Assembly: GCF_000383575.1 (NCBI RefSeq)
Contig: NZ_KB911579.1
Span: forward strand, 2,016,523-2,080,522
DNA length: 64,000 bases
Reading direction: 5' to 3'
Origin: Salinispora oceanensis
GTDB taxonomy: Bacteria; Actinomycetota; Actinomycetes; Mycobacteriales; Micromonosporaceae
The notes beneath the pieces were generated by a model. The model was not told the origin of the DNA and ran no database searches. It was given only the letters and a program-made list of their open reading frames with translations. Positions 42,298 through 51,368 of this stretch are shown here, one piece after another (within the stretch, counting starts at the first letter, position 1; every line of letters begins with the position of its first letter). A program made the translations under genes and the position numbers.

Positions 42298-43536
42298 GTG
42301 GATCCGATCCGCAATCCCTACGCTCCGGGCGCCGGGCAACGCCCGCCCGAGCTGGCCGGGCGGGGGCGCGAGCTGGACGTCTTCGACATCGTGCTGGAGC
42401 GGATCGCGCGCGGCCGACCCGAGCGCAGCCTGATGCTCACCGGGCTGCGCGGCGTGGGCAAGACCGTGCTGCTCAATACGCTGCGGTCGCAGGCCATCAA
42501 CCGACTCTGGGGCAGCGGCAAGATCGAAATCCGGCCAGACCAGTCGCTGCGCCGCCCGATCTCAGCCGCCCTCCACATGGCCGTGCGCGAGCTGACCCCC
42601 CGGCACCGCGCTCCGGACCGCATCGACGCTTTCCTCGGTGTCCTGAAGGCCTTCGCGCAACGGTCCGCCCCGAACGGTCGGGGCGGGGCCTCCCCCCGAC
42701 TACGCGACCGGTGGCAACCCGGCATCGATGTCCCCGCCGCGAGTGGGCGGGCCGACTCCGGCGACATCGAGATCGACCTGGTGGAGCTGCTGACCGACGC
42801 CGCCGCGGTGGCCGCCGACGTCGGCACCGGCATCGCCGTCTTCATCGACGAGATGCAGGACCTCGCCCCGGAGGAGGTCTCCGCGCTCTGCGCCGCCTGC
42901 CATGAGCTGTCCCAACTCGGCGCGCCACTAATCGTGGTCGGTGCCGGCCTGCCGCACCTACCGGCCGTACTCAGCGCAGCCAAGTCCTACTCCGAACGGC
43001 TCTTTCGCTACCAGCGCATCGATCGACTCGACCGGATCGCCGCCGACCAGGCGCTCTGCGCGCCCGCCGCGCGCGAGGAGATCGAGTACGAGCAGAAGGC
43101 GCTGGACCTGCTCTACGAGAAGTCCGGCGGCTATCCCTACTTCATCCAGGCGTACGGGAAGACGACCTGGGACCACGCCCCCCGCTCACCGATCACCGCC
43201 GCCGATGTCCTGGTGGCGGCGCCGGACGCCGAGGCCGAGCTGGCGGTGGGCTTCTTCGGTTCCCGGTTCGAACGAGCCACTCCGGCCGAGCGTGAATACA
43301 TGCGGGCGATGGCGACCCGCTCCCTGGTTGACGGTGCGGACGAGGGCGCCGGGGATGACATGGACGCCGCCGTGCCGACCGCCGAGATCGCCCACGCGCT
43401 GGGACGCAAACCCGCGAGCCTCTCCCCGGCTCGGGACGCGCTGATCAAAAAGGGTCTGATCTACTCTGGCGAACGCGGCACGGTGGCGTTCACGGTGCCC
43501 CACTTCGGCCGTTACCTCCGCACCCAGCCGACGTAG
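42298..43536 (+). CDS. P-loop ATPase with C-terminal winged-helix-like domain
   Basis: A 412-residue AAA/STAND-type ATPase. Walker A is TGLRGVGKT (48-56), Walker B is IAVFIDEMQDL, and sensor-1-like VVGAGLP follows. After the ATPase domain (about 20-270) comes a helical region (GGYPYFIQAYGKTTWDHA) and a terminal winged-helix-like part (TAEIAHALGRKPASLSPARDALIKKGLIYSGERGTVAFTVPHFGRYL). Such Orc1/Cdc6-like bacterial ATPases occur widely, often as mobile or defence-linked genes, and their function is mostly unknown. The GTG 42298 lacks a ribosome-binding site; a GATACT -10-like element 10 bases upstream suggests a leaderless transcript. Confidence 0.85.
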   Translation: MDPIRNPYAPGAGQRPPELAGRGRELDVFDIVLERIARGRPERSLMLTGLRGVGKTVLLNTLRSQAINRLWGSGKIEIRPDQSLRRPISAALHMAVRELTPRHRAPDRIDAFLGVLKAFAQRSAPNGRGGASPRLRDRWQPGIDVPAASGRADSGDIEIDLVELLTDAAAVAADVGTGIAVFIDEMQDLAPEEVSALCAACHELSQLGAPLIVVGAGLPHLPAVLSAAKSYSERLFRYQRIDRLDRIAADQALCAPAAREEIEYEQKALDLLYEKSGGYPYFIQAYGKTTWDHAPRSPITAADVLVAAPDAEAELAVGFFGSRFERATPAEREYMRAMATRSLVDGADEGAGDDMDAAVPTAEIAHALGRKPASLSPARDALIKKGLIYSGERGTVAFTVPHFGRYLRTQPT

Positions 43537-43594
43537 GCCTTGGGTCGCACCAGCCGACGGAGCCCGGCCGAGCCAGCCGCGTTCTCCGGTCGAC

Positions 43595-44140
43595 TCACAC
43601 CTTCGACCACGGCGGCGGAAAGATCACCTCGCCGGGAGCGGGCGGTCCCGGGCCACCGCCGACCGAGGGCAACACCCGGGCCTGCCAGGGCTCGCCGAGC
43701 CCGGACCAGGGGCTGGTGAGGCCGAGCCGATCGGCCCGACCGAACCCGAACCGCCGGTAGAAGGCCGGATCACCCAACACCACCACGAGGCGCTCACCCT
43801 GCTCGGCGGCCGCGTCCAGGGCCGCCTGCACCACCGCGCTGCCCAGCCCGATGCGCTGCCGGTGCGGGGCGACCGCCACCGGCCCGAGGACGAGCGCGGC
43901 CACGTCATCGTGGTCGGAACGAACCCGCACCCGGGTGAGCAGCGCGTAGCCGACTACCTCACCCCCGTACTCGGCCACCATGGCCAGCGCCGGCAGCCAC
44001 TCCGCGCTGCCACGCAGCTCGTCTACCAGGCCGACCTCGGGCGGGGTGGTGATATCGGGACGGGCGAACGCGCCGGCGAGGACCCGACGAACTGCACCGG
44101 CATCTGCCGGTTCCTCGGGCCGTAGCCGCATGATGGTCAC
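43595..44140 (-). CDS. GNAT family N-acetyltransferase
   Basis: A 181-residue acetyltransferase of the YhbS-like group. The acetyl-CoA binding segment is ALVLGPVAVAPHRQRIGLGSAVVQAAL (the R/Q-x-x-G-x-G/A loop) followed by VVVLGDPAFYRRFGFGRAD. GTG 44140 or ATG 44131 could be the start; the former gives VTIMRLRPEEP. Substrate unknown. Convergent with the ATPase gene 58 bases away. Confidence 0.85.
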   Translation of the reverse strand: MTIMRLRPEEPADAGAVRRVLAGAFARPDITTPPEVGLVDELRGSAEWLPALAMVAEYGGEVVGYALLTRVRVRSDHDDVAALVLGPVAVAPHRQRIGLGSAVVQAALDAAAEQGERLVVVLGDPAFYRRFGFGRADRLGLTSPWSGLGEPWQARVLPSVGGGPGPPAPGEVIFPPPWSKV

Positions 44141-44276
44141 GCCGGGGACGTTACCCCTCCGGCGCTGACCCGTCCGGGACAGTCCCGCGATTCGGCGTGG
44201 CAGGCGGGCCGCGACGACCGATCCGGATCGGTCGGTTGCCAGGGTGACGACGGTTCCGACGGGGTATGACTGACCC

Positions 44277-44822
44277 ATGACACCCGTACGCTCCCTCGCC
44301 CGAGTAATGCTCAGTGGCATCCTCGTGGTCGAGGGGGCCCGTAGCCTCACCGCACCGGGCCGGCTCGCCCCCGCGGCCAAGCCGATGACCGACCGGGTCG
44401 AACCCCTGCTGCGACGAGCTGCTCCGGGCGTCCCCACCGATAGCGAGACCCTGATCCGCGCCAACGGAGCCGTCCAGTTCGGTGCCGGCCTACTGCTCGC
44501 CACCGGCCGACTCACCCGACCGGCGGCGATGGTTCTGGCCGGCACCCTGGTGCCGGGTACCATCGCCGGGCATCCCTTCTGGACTAACACGGATCCGGCG
44601 GTGCGGGTCAACAACCAACTCCACTTCCTGAAGAACCTCGGCCTCTTCGGTGGGCTCCTACTGGCTGCCGCGGACACCGAAGGAAAGCCGGGGCTGCGCT
44701 GGCGGGCCGGTCAGCGGCTCGGGCACTCCCAGCGTCGGGCGACCCGGGCTGTCCGTACCGCCCGCCGCCAGGCCCGGATCGCCGTACGATCGGCAGCGAC
44801 GGCTCGACGCTTCCCTGGCTGA
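44277..44822 (+). CDS. DoxX family membrane protein
   Basis: A 181-residue protein with three to four transmembrane segments (about 5-24, 62-78, 83-103 and 121-135) and the family start LARVMLSGILVVEGARSL. The NQLHFLKNLGLFGGLLLAAADT segment is diagnostic of DoxX-like proteins. It has a long basic cytoplasmic tail of Arg-rich repeats (RRATRAVRTARRQARIAVRSA). Role unknown; the family has been linked to thiol and oxidative-stress handling. Confidence 0.85.
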   Translation: MTPVRSLARVMLSGILVVEGARSLTAPGRLAPAAKPMTDRVEPLLRRAAPGVPTDSETLIRANGAVQFGAGLLLATGRLTRPAAMVLAGTLVPGTIAGHPFWTNTDPAVRVNNQLHFLKNLGLFGGLLLAAADTEGKPGLRWRAGQRLGHSQRRATRAVRTARRQARIAVRSAATARRFPG

Positions 44823-44960
44823 CCTGCGTCGATTCCCCTCCCGTCGCACTTCGTCGGAGGAACAGCGAATCCGACGTACCGCCACCCGGCGTTAAACCGG
44901 TGGAAATGTCAAAACCAATGTGGGATCGGACACGGTCCCATAGCGCGGGAGGCGAAAAAC

Positions 44961-46469
44961 GTGAGGGACCGTTCTAGGCTCCGTACCGGACCAGGACGGC
45001 TAGGACGAAATTGGTACGGGGGTGGCCACTCAATGCCGACGACTCTCCGTCGGCGGGTGCGTCGCCTCCCCCCGGTTCGCCGCGTCCCGCGGGGGCTCGA
45101 TCGCAGGACCGTCCTCCGGATCGGAGTCGTGGCCGTCGTCGCCTACGCCGCCTGGCTCGCCGTCGGCGCGTTCGGGCGACCGTACAACTTCTTCGACATG
45201 AAGATCTATCACGGCGCGGCGGTATGGTGGGCGAACGGCCACGAGCTATACGAGTTCATCGCGCCGGACACGACCCTTGGGTTCACCTACCCACCCTTCG
45301 CCGGGCTCGCCATGCTCCCGATGGCGCATCTTCCGGTCGGGCTGGCCGGGTTGATAAACGCGGTGGCGAGCGTCGCCGCGCTGGCCGTGGTCCTCGCCGC
45401 GCTGCTCCGCCCGATCGCCGACCGGCTCAACTATCCCCTGTGGTATGCGGTGGCGCTCGCGACGGTACTCGCCGCCGCCCTCGAGCCGTCTCGGGAAACC
45501 CTCGGCTACGGGCAGGTCAACCTGCTGCTGTTCGCACTGATCATGGCTGACCTGGTCGGTCTGCGCTGGCGATCCCGCCGAGGCACCCACGTCGCCCCCA
45601 CCGACGGGCCGCTGCTGCGCTTCGTCTACAGCGGCGCCTGGGCGGGCGTCGGGATCGGCCTCGCCACCGCGGTGAAGCTGACTCCCGCCCTCTTCGTCGC
45701 CTACCTCATGATCACCCGTCAGTGGCGGGCGGCGACCACCGCCGTCGGCACCGTCCTGGCCGTGACGATCGGGTCGTTCGCCGTCGTCGGCACCGAGTCC
45801 CGGGCCTACTTCGGCGGGGTGCTCTGGCAGACCGAGCGGGTCGGCGCCGCCGACATGACTCCCAATCAGTCGCTCGCCGGCCTGCTCGCCCGCCTCCACG
45901 ACTCGATCGAGACCCCGGGGCTGCTCTGGTTCACGTTCGCGATCCTGGTGCTCGCGCTCGGTCTGTCCCGGGCCGCCAACGCCCGGGCAGACGGCGACGA
46001 GCTGACCGCGTTCACCCTGGTCGGGCTCACCACCAGTGTGATCAGCCCGATCTCCTGGACCCACCATCTCGTCTGGGTGATCCCCGCGATCATCGTGCTC
46101 GCCGACGCCGCCGTCCGACGCCGGGACGCCAGCCGGGCGCTCGCCGCCCGGGCCGGCCTGGAGGGTCTACCCGGAGTGAACGGTCTGCGCCCCCCGATCT
46201 GGTATCCGACGCTGACCGGGCTCCGACACGGGGTCGCCGCCGTGGCCCTCTATCTTCTCTTCCTCGTCTCGCCGATCTGGCCGTACGAGCACCAGCTGCC
46301 CGAGGTGTCGCACTATCAGGACGGTCTCTTTGGCGCCCTGATGGAGAATTCGCTGGCCCTGGCGCTGATCGTGCTGGTCGCCGCGCTGCCCTGGCGCCCC
46401 GGGGCCGAGCCGGCCTTCTACGGCGAACGTCCCGGCCGGCCGGTCGTGCCGCTGACCAGCCGCCGCTGA
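44961..46469 (+). CDS. Glycosyltransferase 87 family membrane protein
   Basis: A 502-residue polyprenol-phosphate-mannose-dependent type glycosyltransferase with about eleven transmembrane helices. The first periplasmic loop after helix 1 has the GT-C acid in FFDMKIYHGAAVWWANGHELYEF, followed by FTYPPFAGLAMLPMA, typical of GT87. GTG 44961 has GGGAGG eight bases upstream; ATG 45033 is an alternative that removes a poorly conserved 24-residue head. It probably mannosylates cell-envelope glycolipids from the outer face of the membrane. Confidence 0.88.
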   Translation: MRDRSRLRTGPGRLGRNWYGGGHSMPTTLRRRVRRLPPVRRVPRGLDRRTVLRIGVVAVVAYAAWLAVGAFGRPYNFFDMKIYHGAAVWWANGHELYEFIAPDTTLGFTYPPFAGLAMLPMAHLPVGLAGLINAVASVAALAVVLAALLRPIADRLNYPLWYAVALATVLAAALEPSRETLGYGQVNLLLFALIMADLVGLRWRSRRGTHVAPTDGPLLRFVYSGAWAGVGIGLATAVKLTPALFVAYLMITRQWRAATTAVGTVLAVTIGSFAVVGTESRAYFGGVLWQTERVGAADMTPNQSLAGLLARLHDSIETPGLLWFTFAILVLALGLSRAANARADGDELTAFTLVGLTTSVISPISWTHHLVWVIPAIIVLADAAVRRRDASRALAARAGLEGLPGVNGLRPPIWYPTLTGLRHGVAAVALYLLFLVSPIWPYEHQLPEVSHYQDGLFGALMENSLALALIVLVAALPWRPGAEPAFYGERPGRPVVPLTSRR

Positions 46470-46533
46470 CCGGCAATCGCTGGCCGAAGACGGACGACCG
46501 GCCGACGACCGCGGTCCTCGCCCGCGGACGGCG

Positions 46534-46962
46534 TCAGGGACAGTTCACCCACTCCTCGGTGCCGTCCGCGAACACCTGCCGCTTCCAGATCGGCAGCCGC
46601 GCCTTCACCTCGTCCACCAATCGGGCACAGGCGGCGAACGCGGCGGCTCGGTGGGCGGTGCTGACCGCCGCCACCAGCGCCGCTTCGCCGATCTCCAGCG
46701 GACCGACCCGGTGCGAGACGGCCACCGCGTACACCTCGGGGTCGGCGGCGATCTCGGCAGCGACCTCGCGCAGCACCCGCTCGGCGCTCGGGTGCCCCTC
46801 GTAGGTCAGCGCGACCACCGCCCGGCCGTGGTCATGGTCCCGGACGACGCCCTGGAAGGACACCACCGCGCCAGCGGCCCGGTCCGCCACCGCGCCCTCG
46901 TGTGCGGCCAGATCCAGCGGTCGCTCGGTCACCTCGCCGAACGCCACGGTCGGGGCGGTCAC
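46534..46962 (-). CDS. moaE: Molybdopterin synthase catalytic subunit
   Basis: A 142-residue MoaE. Characteristic segments are GAVVSFQGVVRDHDHGRAVVALTYEGHPSAERVL, HRVGPLEIGEAALVAAVSTAHRAAAFAACARLVDEVKARLPIWKRQ (catalytic lysines) and the end FADGTEEWVN. It takes sulfur from MoaD to form the dithiolene of molybdopterin. Its GTG overlaps the moeA stop by four bases, at the end of a moaC-mog-moeA-moaE series. Confidence 0.95.
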   Translation of the reverse strand: MTAPTVAFGEVTERPLDLAAHEGAVADRAAGAVVSFQGVVRDHDHGRAVVALTYEGHPSAERVLREVAAEIAADPEVYAVAVSHRVGPLEIGEAALVAAVSTAHRAAAFAACARLVDEVKARLPIWKRQVFADGTEEWVNCP

Positions 46963-48212
46963 GACCCACGCTCCCCGGGCAGCAACGGCAGCGGCACGAC
47001 CGACACCCGGTCGCCCGGCTCGCCGGACGTACCGGGGTGGATCACCGCGAACCCGTCGGCTCCGGCCAGGCCACGCAGCATCGCCGAGCCGACGTGCCGG
47101 AGCGGATGGGCGGTGCCGGTGACTCGATCCAGCCGGACCAACGCGAGGTGGGTGAAGGCGCCCCGCCCGGGGATCGGCTCGGCGAGCACCGCCTGCGGGA
47201 GCTCCGGCATCGGGCGGCCGGCGAGGCCGGCCAGCAGCGGTGCGACCAGCGACGCCAGGGCGAGAATCGCGGACTGCGGGTTACCGGGCAGCCCGGCGAC
47301 GAAACGTACCCGGCCGTCGGTGCCGACCACCCGGGCCAGCAGCATCGGGAAGCCGGGCCGAACGGCGACGGTGTTGACCACGTATTCCGCCCCCAACGCC
47401 TCGAGCGCGGGGTGCAGGTGGTCCACCGGGCCGTGCATGGTGCCGCCGGTCGTACAGACCACGTCGGCGTGGGAGAGCGCGTCGCGCAGCGCCGCCACGT
47501 GCGCCGAGAGGGTGTCCGCCACCGGCCCGACCACGTCGGTGGGGCGCACCGCACTTCCGTACCGGCGCAGCCACGCCGGTACGGCGGGACCGAGTGCGTC
47601 CCGGACCCGCCCCGCCCCGGGTGGCCCGGCCGTCAACAGTTCGTCCCCGAAGACCAGCAGCGCCGCCCGCGGCTGCCGCCGTACGCGCAGGGTGTCGTGT
47701 CCGCAGGAGGCGGCCAATCCGATCACCGCCGGGTCCACGGGCGTCCCGGCCGGGCACAGCTCCTCTCCGGCGGCGGCCTCCTCCCCCGGCAGCCGCCACT
47801 CGGGCGACGGACGCGGGGTGCCGGCCACCAACCCGTCCGGAGTACGGCTCGACTCCTCCACCCGCAGCACCGCGGCGGCGCCGTCGGGAACCATCGCACC
47901 GGTGGCGATCTCGACGGTGGTGCCGTCCTCGGTCAACGGCGCCGGGACCCCGCCGGCCAGGACCCGACCCACGATCCGCCACGGGCCAGCGCCACGCACC
48001 GCCCAGCCGTCCACGCTGGTCGTACGGAACGCCGGTAAGGGGGTCCGGGTGGCCAACGGCTCGGCCAGGGTGTGCCCGTCCAGGTCAACGAGCGGCCGAC
48101 TCACCACCGGCAGCGCGGCAGCTCGACCCACCGCGTACGCCCGGGAACGCGCCTCCTCCCAGCCCGCGGGTGGGGGCGGCGGAGCGACGGGGTCGGCGGC
48201 TGCGGCTTCCAT
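46959..48212 (-). CDS. moeA: Molybdopterin molybdotransferase, divergent
   Basis: A 417-residue MoeA-like protein that inserts molybdenum into adenylylated molybdopterin. It has the LPAFRTTSVDGWAVRG start motif of domain III, IATGAMVPDGAAAVLRVEE and the LPGNPQSA segment. The usual TTGGxSxGxxD motif appears as TTGGTMHGPVDHL, with Met-His in place of Ser-Val, a departure seen in some actinobacterial paralogues. ATG 48212 was chosen; GTG 48218 is two codons upstream. Overlaps moaE by four bases. Confidence 0.88.
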   Translation of the reverse strand: MEAAAADPVAPPPPPAGWEEARSRAYAVGRAAALPVVSRPLVDLDGHTLAEPLATRTPLPAFRTTSVDGWAVRGAGPWRIVGRVLAGGVPAPLTEDGTTVEIATGAMVPDGAAAVLRVEESSRTPDGLVAGTPRPSPEWRLPGEEAAAGEELCPAGTPVDPAVIGLAASCGHDTLRVRRQPRAALLVFGDELLTAGPPGAGRVRDALGPAVPAWLRRYGSAVRPTDVVGPVADTLSAHVAALRDALSHADVVCTTGGTMHGPVDHLHPALEALGAEYVVNTVAVRPGFPMLLARVVGTDGRVRFVAGLPGNPQSAILALASLVAPLLAGLAGRPMPELPQAVLAEPIPGRGAFTHLALVRLDRVTGTAHPLRHVGSAMLRGLAGADGFAVIHPGTSGEPGDRVSVVPLPLLPGERGS

Positions 48213-48266
48213 GCTCACCCGACGAGAGTATCGGGGCAGCCACGTGCCCGTTGGTTCGCGAACCGA

Positions 48267-48740
48267 TCAGTGGTCCCCGCCACGGAGCTGGTCAACAGCG
48301 TGGGCGAGGATCGGTCCGAGCACGGCCAGCCCGTCGCGGGCGCCCCCGGTCGAGCCGGGGAGGTTCACCACCAGCGTCCGCCCCAGCACACCGGCGACTC
48401 CCCGGGACAGCACCGCGGTGGGCACGCGGTCCCGGCTGTACGCCCGGATGGCCTCCGCGATGCCCGGGATCTCGTGGTCGAGCAGCGCCCGGGTCACCTC
48501 CGGGGTGCGGTCCGTCGGGTTGATGCCGGTGCCGCCACTGGTCAGCACGACATCCACCCCCTCGGCGGCGGCGGCACTCAGCGCCGCGGCGACCGGGTCT
48601 CCGTCCGGGACCACGATGACCGGCTCGTCCACCGCACAGCCCAGCTCCCGTAGGCCGGCGGCGAGCAGCGGGCCGCTGGTGTCCCGGTAGACACCGGCGA
48701 AGGCCCGGTTGGAGGCGACGATTACCCGCGCCCGGATCAC
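48267..48740 (-). CDS. mog: Molybdopterin adenylyltransferase (MogA/MoaB type)
   Basis: A 157-residue protein that adenylylates molybdopterin before metal insertion. The signature is VVLTSGGTGINPTDRTPEVTRALLD, followed by LSRGVAGVLGRTLVVNLPGSTGGARDGL. GTG 48740 overlaps the moaC stop by four bases (GTGA). 54 bases separate it from moeA. Confidence 0.92.
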   Translation of the reverse strand: MIRARVIVASNRAFAGVYRDTSGPLLAAGLRELGCAVDEPVIVVPDGDPVAAALSAAAAEGVDVVLTSGGTGINPTDRTPEVTRALLDHEIPGIAEAIRAYSRDRVPTAVLSRGVAGVLGRTLVVNLPGSTGGARDGLAVLGPILAHAVDQLRGGDH

Positions 48741-49228
48741 GGCCGGTCCTCGGGGCGGACCCACTCACCGGTCGCCCCGCCCTCCTTGCGCAGGACTCGG
48801 ACCGCGTCCACCGTGGCCGCCGGGTCGACCGCCTTGACCATGTCGACGAGGGCCAGGCCAGCGACCGCGACGGCGGTGAGCGCCTCCATCTCGACGCCGG
48901 TACGGTCGGCCGTCCGGGCGGTCGCGGTGATCTCGACGGTGTCGTCGGTGAGGGTCAGGTCAACGGCGACCCCGTGCAGGGCGATCGGGTGGCAGAGCGG
49001 AATCAGGTCCGGGGTCCGTTTCGCGCCCATGATCCCGGCGAGCCGGCCGACGGCGAGCGCATCCCCCTTGGGTAGCCCATCGCGGCGCAGGAGGTCGACG
49101 ACCTCGCGAGTGGTCCGGAGCCGGCCTGCGGCGACGGCCAGCCGCCCGGTCACCGCCTTGGCGGAGACGTCAACCATGCGGGCTGCGCCGGCCGCGTCAA
49201 CGTGGGTGAGCTGTGCGGAATCCGTCAC
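48737..49228 (-). CDS. moaC: Cyclic pyranopterin monophosphate synthase
   Basis: A 163-residue MoaC that, after MoaA, forms cyclic pyranopterin monophosphate. Motifs are LTHVDAAGAARMVDVSAK, MGAKRTPDLIPLCHPI, TGVEMEALTAVAVAGLALVDMVKAVD (catalytic Lys and Asp) and the end LRKEGGATGEW. GTG 49228 gives the length usual for the family; two upstream GTGs (49249 and 49246) would add seven or six residues. First gene of the minus-strand Moco operon; no Moco riboswitch could be recognised in the 180 bases upstream. Confidence 0.94.
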   Translation of the reverse strand: MTDSAQLTHVDAAGAARMVDVSAKAVTGRLAVAAGRLRTTREVVDLLRRDGLPKGDALAVGRLAGIMGAKRTPDLIPLCHPIALHGVAVDLTLTDDTVEITATARTADRTGVEMEALTAVAVAGLALVDMVKAVDPAATVDAVRVLRKEGGATGEWVRPEDRP

Positions 49229-49407
49229 GACGGCGAGTCTAGTCACCACTGCGCCCAGCCCGAGCCGCCGGTTGGAGCGGCTGCCAGCACGGAGCCGTCC
49301 GGTGGGTTTCGGTACGGTCGTCCCCTTCCCGCCGGCCGTCGGCCGGCTACCGCCGCGGCGTTCCCAGCCCGCCTGACCCGCCGCCGTTGATCTGAAAAAC
49401 TGACCGC

Positions 49408-50733
49408 GTGACCAGCGCCGTTCCGGGGGTACGCCGCGGGTGGCCCGCCCTGGACAACGCCGCCGGTGGCCTCGCCGTCGACCTGACCCTCTACGCCGCC
49501 TCGGCCGGGTTCGCCGCAGTCACCACCCTGACCTCCACCATCGCCCCGCACCGCGCGTGGGGCAGCGTCGCCACCGCCGGCTACCTCGTCGCCGCCGTCG
49601 CCGTCGCCGCCCAACTGCTGATCTGGCGGCGCCGCCCCGGCTCCCCGCTGACCGGGCTCGCCACCCGCTGGGTGGTCGCCGGGCTCGCCGCCGCCACCAC
49701 CGTGCTGCTGCCGGTGCTCTGGCAGAGCGTCGAACGGGCCTTCGGACGCACCGACCGGGCGCAGGAGGAGGTGATCGTCATTGAGGACTCCGGGCGGCGG
49801 CTGATCGAGACCGGCACCCCCTATCTCAGCCGCGAGGCGATCGCCGCGCTCCCCACCAGCGAGCAGCTCTTCGGCTACACCCCGTACCAACCGGGCATGG
49901 CCCTGTTCGGTCTGCCCCGCGCCATCGTCGACACCGCATTGACTGACGCCCGGGTGTGGTTCGCGCTCGCCACCGTCGTCATCCTCGCGCTCGCCGGGCG
50001 CACGCTCTGGCGAGCCGGAGCCCGCGACCCACACCGGCCCGGCGACGGCATCCTGCGCGGCGTACAGGCCGTCACGATCCTGCCGGTCAGCGCGCTCACC
50101 CTCGCCACCGGCGGTGACGACCTGCCCGTTCTCGCGCTCTGCCTGCTCGCGCTCACCCTCGCCGCCGCCGGTCAACCGGGCCGGGCCGGAGCTGCCGTGG
50201 GGTTGGCCGCCGCGCTGAAACTCTTCGCCTGGCCGGTCGCGGTGGTCTTGGCCGTCTGGGGCGCCACCCGATCGTCCGGCCGGCGGGTCCTCGCCGGCGC
50301 CCTCGGGCTACCGGTCCTCGCCCTGCTGCCCGTCCTGCTGATCGACCCCGACGCGCTGGTCGAGAACGTGCTCCGCTTCCCGCTCGGCCAAGGCCTGGTC
50401 ACCAGCCCGGCCCAGTCTCCGCTCCCCGGCCACCTGATCTCCACCGGGCTGCCCGCCGGGCGGATACTCGCCGGCGGGCTACTGCTCGCCGTCGGGCTGG
50501 TCTTCGCCCTGCGGCTCACCCGCCGCCCGCCGCGGACGGCCGCTGCCGCGTCGCTCATCTGCGGGTACGGGCTCCTCGTCGCGCTCCTGCTCATGCCCGC
50601 CAGCCGGTTCGGCTATCTGCTCTACCCCCTGGCCTTCCTGATCTGGGCCCCCGCACTCGCCCGCCGGAATCCAGCAACCCGCCACGGAGCCGGCTCGCAC
50701 GGCGTACACCTGAGAGATGACCACCTTTCGTGA
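49408..50733 (+). CDS. Polytopic membrane protein, glycosyltransferase-87-like
   Basis: A 441-residue protein with about eleven transmembrane helices and a periplasmic loop near residues 120-165 (DSGRRLIETGTPYLSREAIAALPTSEQLFGYTPYQPGM) that resembles the acceptor-binding loop of GT87 proteins. The AGAAVGLAAALKLFAWPVAVVLAVWG helix is also typical. GTG 49408. A mannosyltransferase role is likely but unproven. The last 17 bases overlap the phosphoribosyltransferase gene. Confidence 0.8.
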   Translation: MTSAVPGVRRGWPALDNAAGGLAVDLTLYAASAGFAAVTTLTSTIAPHRAWGSVATAGYLVAAVAVAAQLLIWRRRPGSPLTGLATRWVVAGLAAATTVLLPVLWQSVERAFGRTDRAQEEVIVIEDSGRRLIETGTPYLSREAIAALPTSEQLFGYTPYQPGMALFGLPRAIVDTALTDARVWFALATVVILALAGRTLWRAGARDPHRPGDGILRGVQAVTILPVSALTLATGGDDLPVLALCLLALTLAAAGQPGRAGAAVGLAAALKLFAWPVAVVLAVWGATRSSGRRVLAGALGLPVLALLPVLLIDPDALVENVLRFPLGQGLVTSPAQSPLPGHLISTGLPAGRILAGGLLLAVGLVFALRLTRRPPRTAAAASLICGYGLLVALLLMPASRFGYLLYPLAFLIWAPALARRNPATRHGAGSHGVHLRDDHLS

Positions 50734-51349
50734 CCGCGGCGACGCGGGTCGGGCGCTCGCCGATCGGCTCACCGCGCTCGTCGGTGAACCCGATGTCATC
50801 GTGCTTGGTCTGGTCCGCGGCGGAGTGCCCGTGGCCGAGGTGATCGCCCGCCGGCTCGAGGCCCCGCTCGACGTGATCACCGTCCGCAAGCTCGGCCTTC
50901 CCGGTGCGCCCGAGGTCGCGTTCGGCGCGATCGGTCCCAGCGGGGCCCAGGTGCTCAACAAGCGGATCGCCAGCCGGCTCAGCCCGGCGGAAATCGCCGA
51001 CGTGGACCGCCAGGAGCGGGCCGAGCTGGACCGCCGGGAGCAGCTCTACCGGGCCGACCGCCCGCCGCTGGACCTCACCAACCGGACCGCCCTGATCGTT
51101 GACGACGGCCTCGCCACCGGCGCCACCGCCCGCACCGCGGTCCAGGTCGCCCGCCACCTCGGCGCCCGGCGGGTGGTGGCGGCTGCCCCGGTCGGCTCGC
51201 AGGAGGCGTACGAGCTGCTCTCCGCCGAGGCCGACCAGGTTGTCTGCCCGCAGCACCCGACCGAGTTCACCGCGGTCAGCGCCTACTACGACGACTTCCA
51301 CGAGGTCTCCGACGACGAAGTGACCGCCACGTTGACCGCGACCGCTTAG
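50717..51349 (+). CDS. Phosphoribosyltransferase family protein
   Basis: A 210-residue protein with a type I PRTase fold. The PRPP-binding motif is ALIVDDGLATGATAR (about residues 126-140). The start FRDRGDAGRALADRL...VIVLGLVRGGVPVAEVIARRL and LDVITVRKLGLPGAPEVAFGAIG are those of the stand-alone actinobacterial group whose substrate is not known. Starts at ATG 50717, inside the end of the upstream gene. Confidence 0.9.
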   Translation: MTTFRDRGDAGRALADRLTALVGEPDVIVLGLVRGGVPVAEVIARRLEAPLDVITVRKLGLPGAPEVAFGAIGPSGAQVLNKRIASRLSPAEIADVDRQERAELDRREQLYRADRPPLDLTNRTALIVDDGLATGATARTAVQVARHLGARRVVAAAPVGSQEAYELLSAEADQVVCPQHPTEFTAVSAYYDDFHEVSDDEVTATLTATA

Positions 51350-51368
51350 GTCAACCAGGTACGGTCGG

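Noticed and set aside
46651..48690. 679-codon plus-strand frame over the moeA region
   Set aside because: Antisense to moaE, moeA and mog, with Ser/Arg/Thr-rich shadow composition and no family resemblance.
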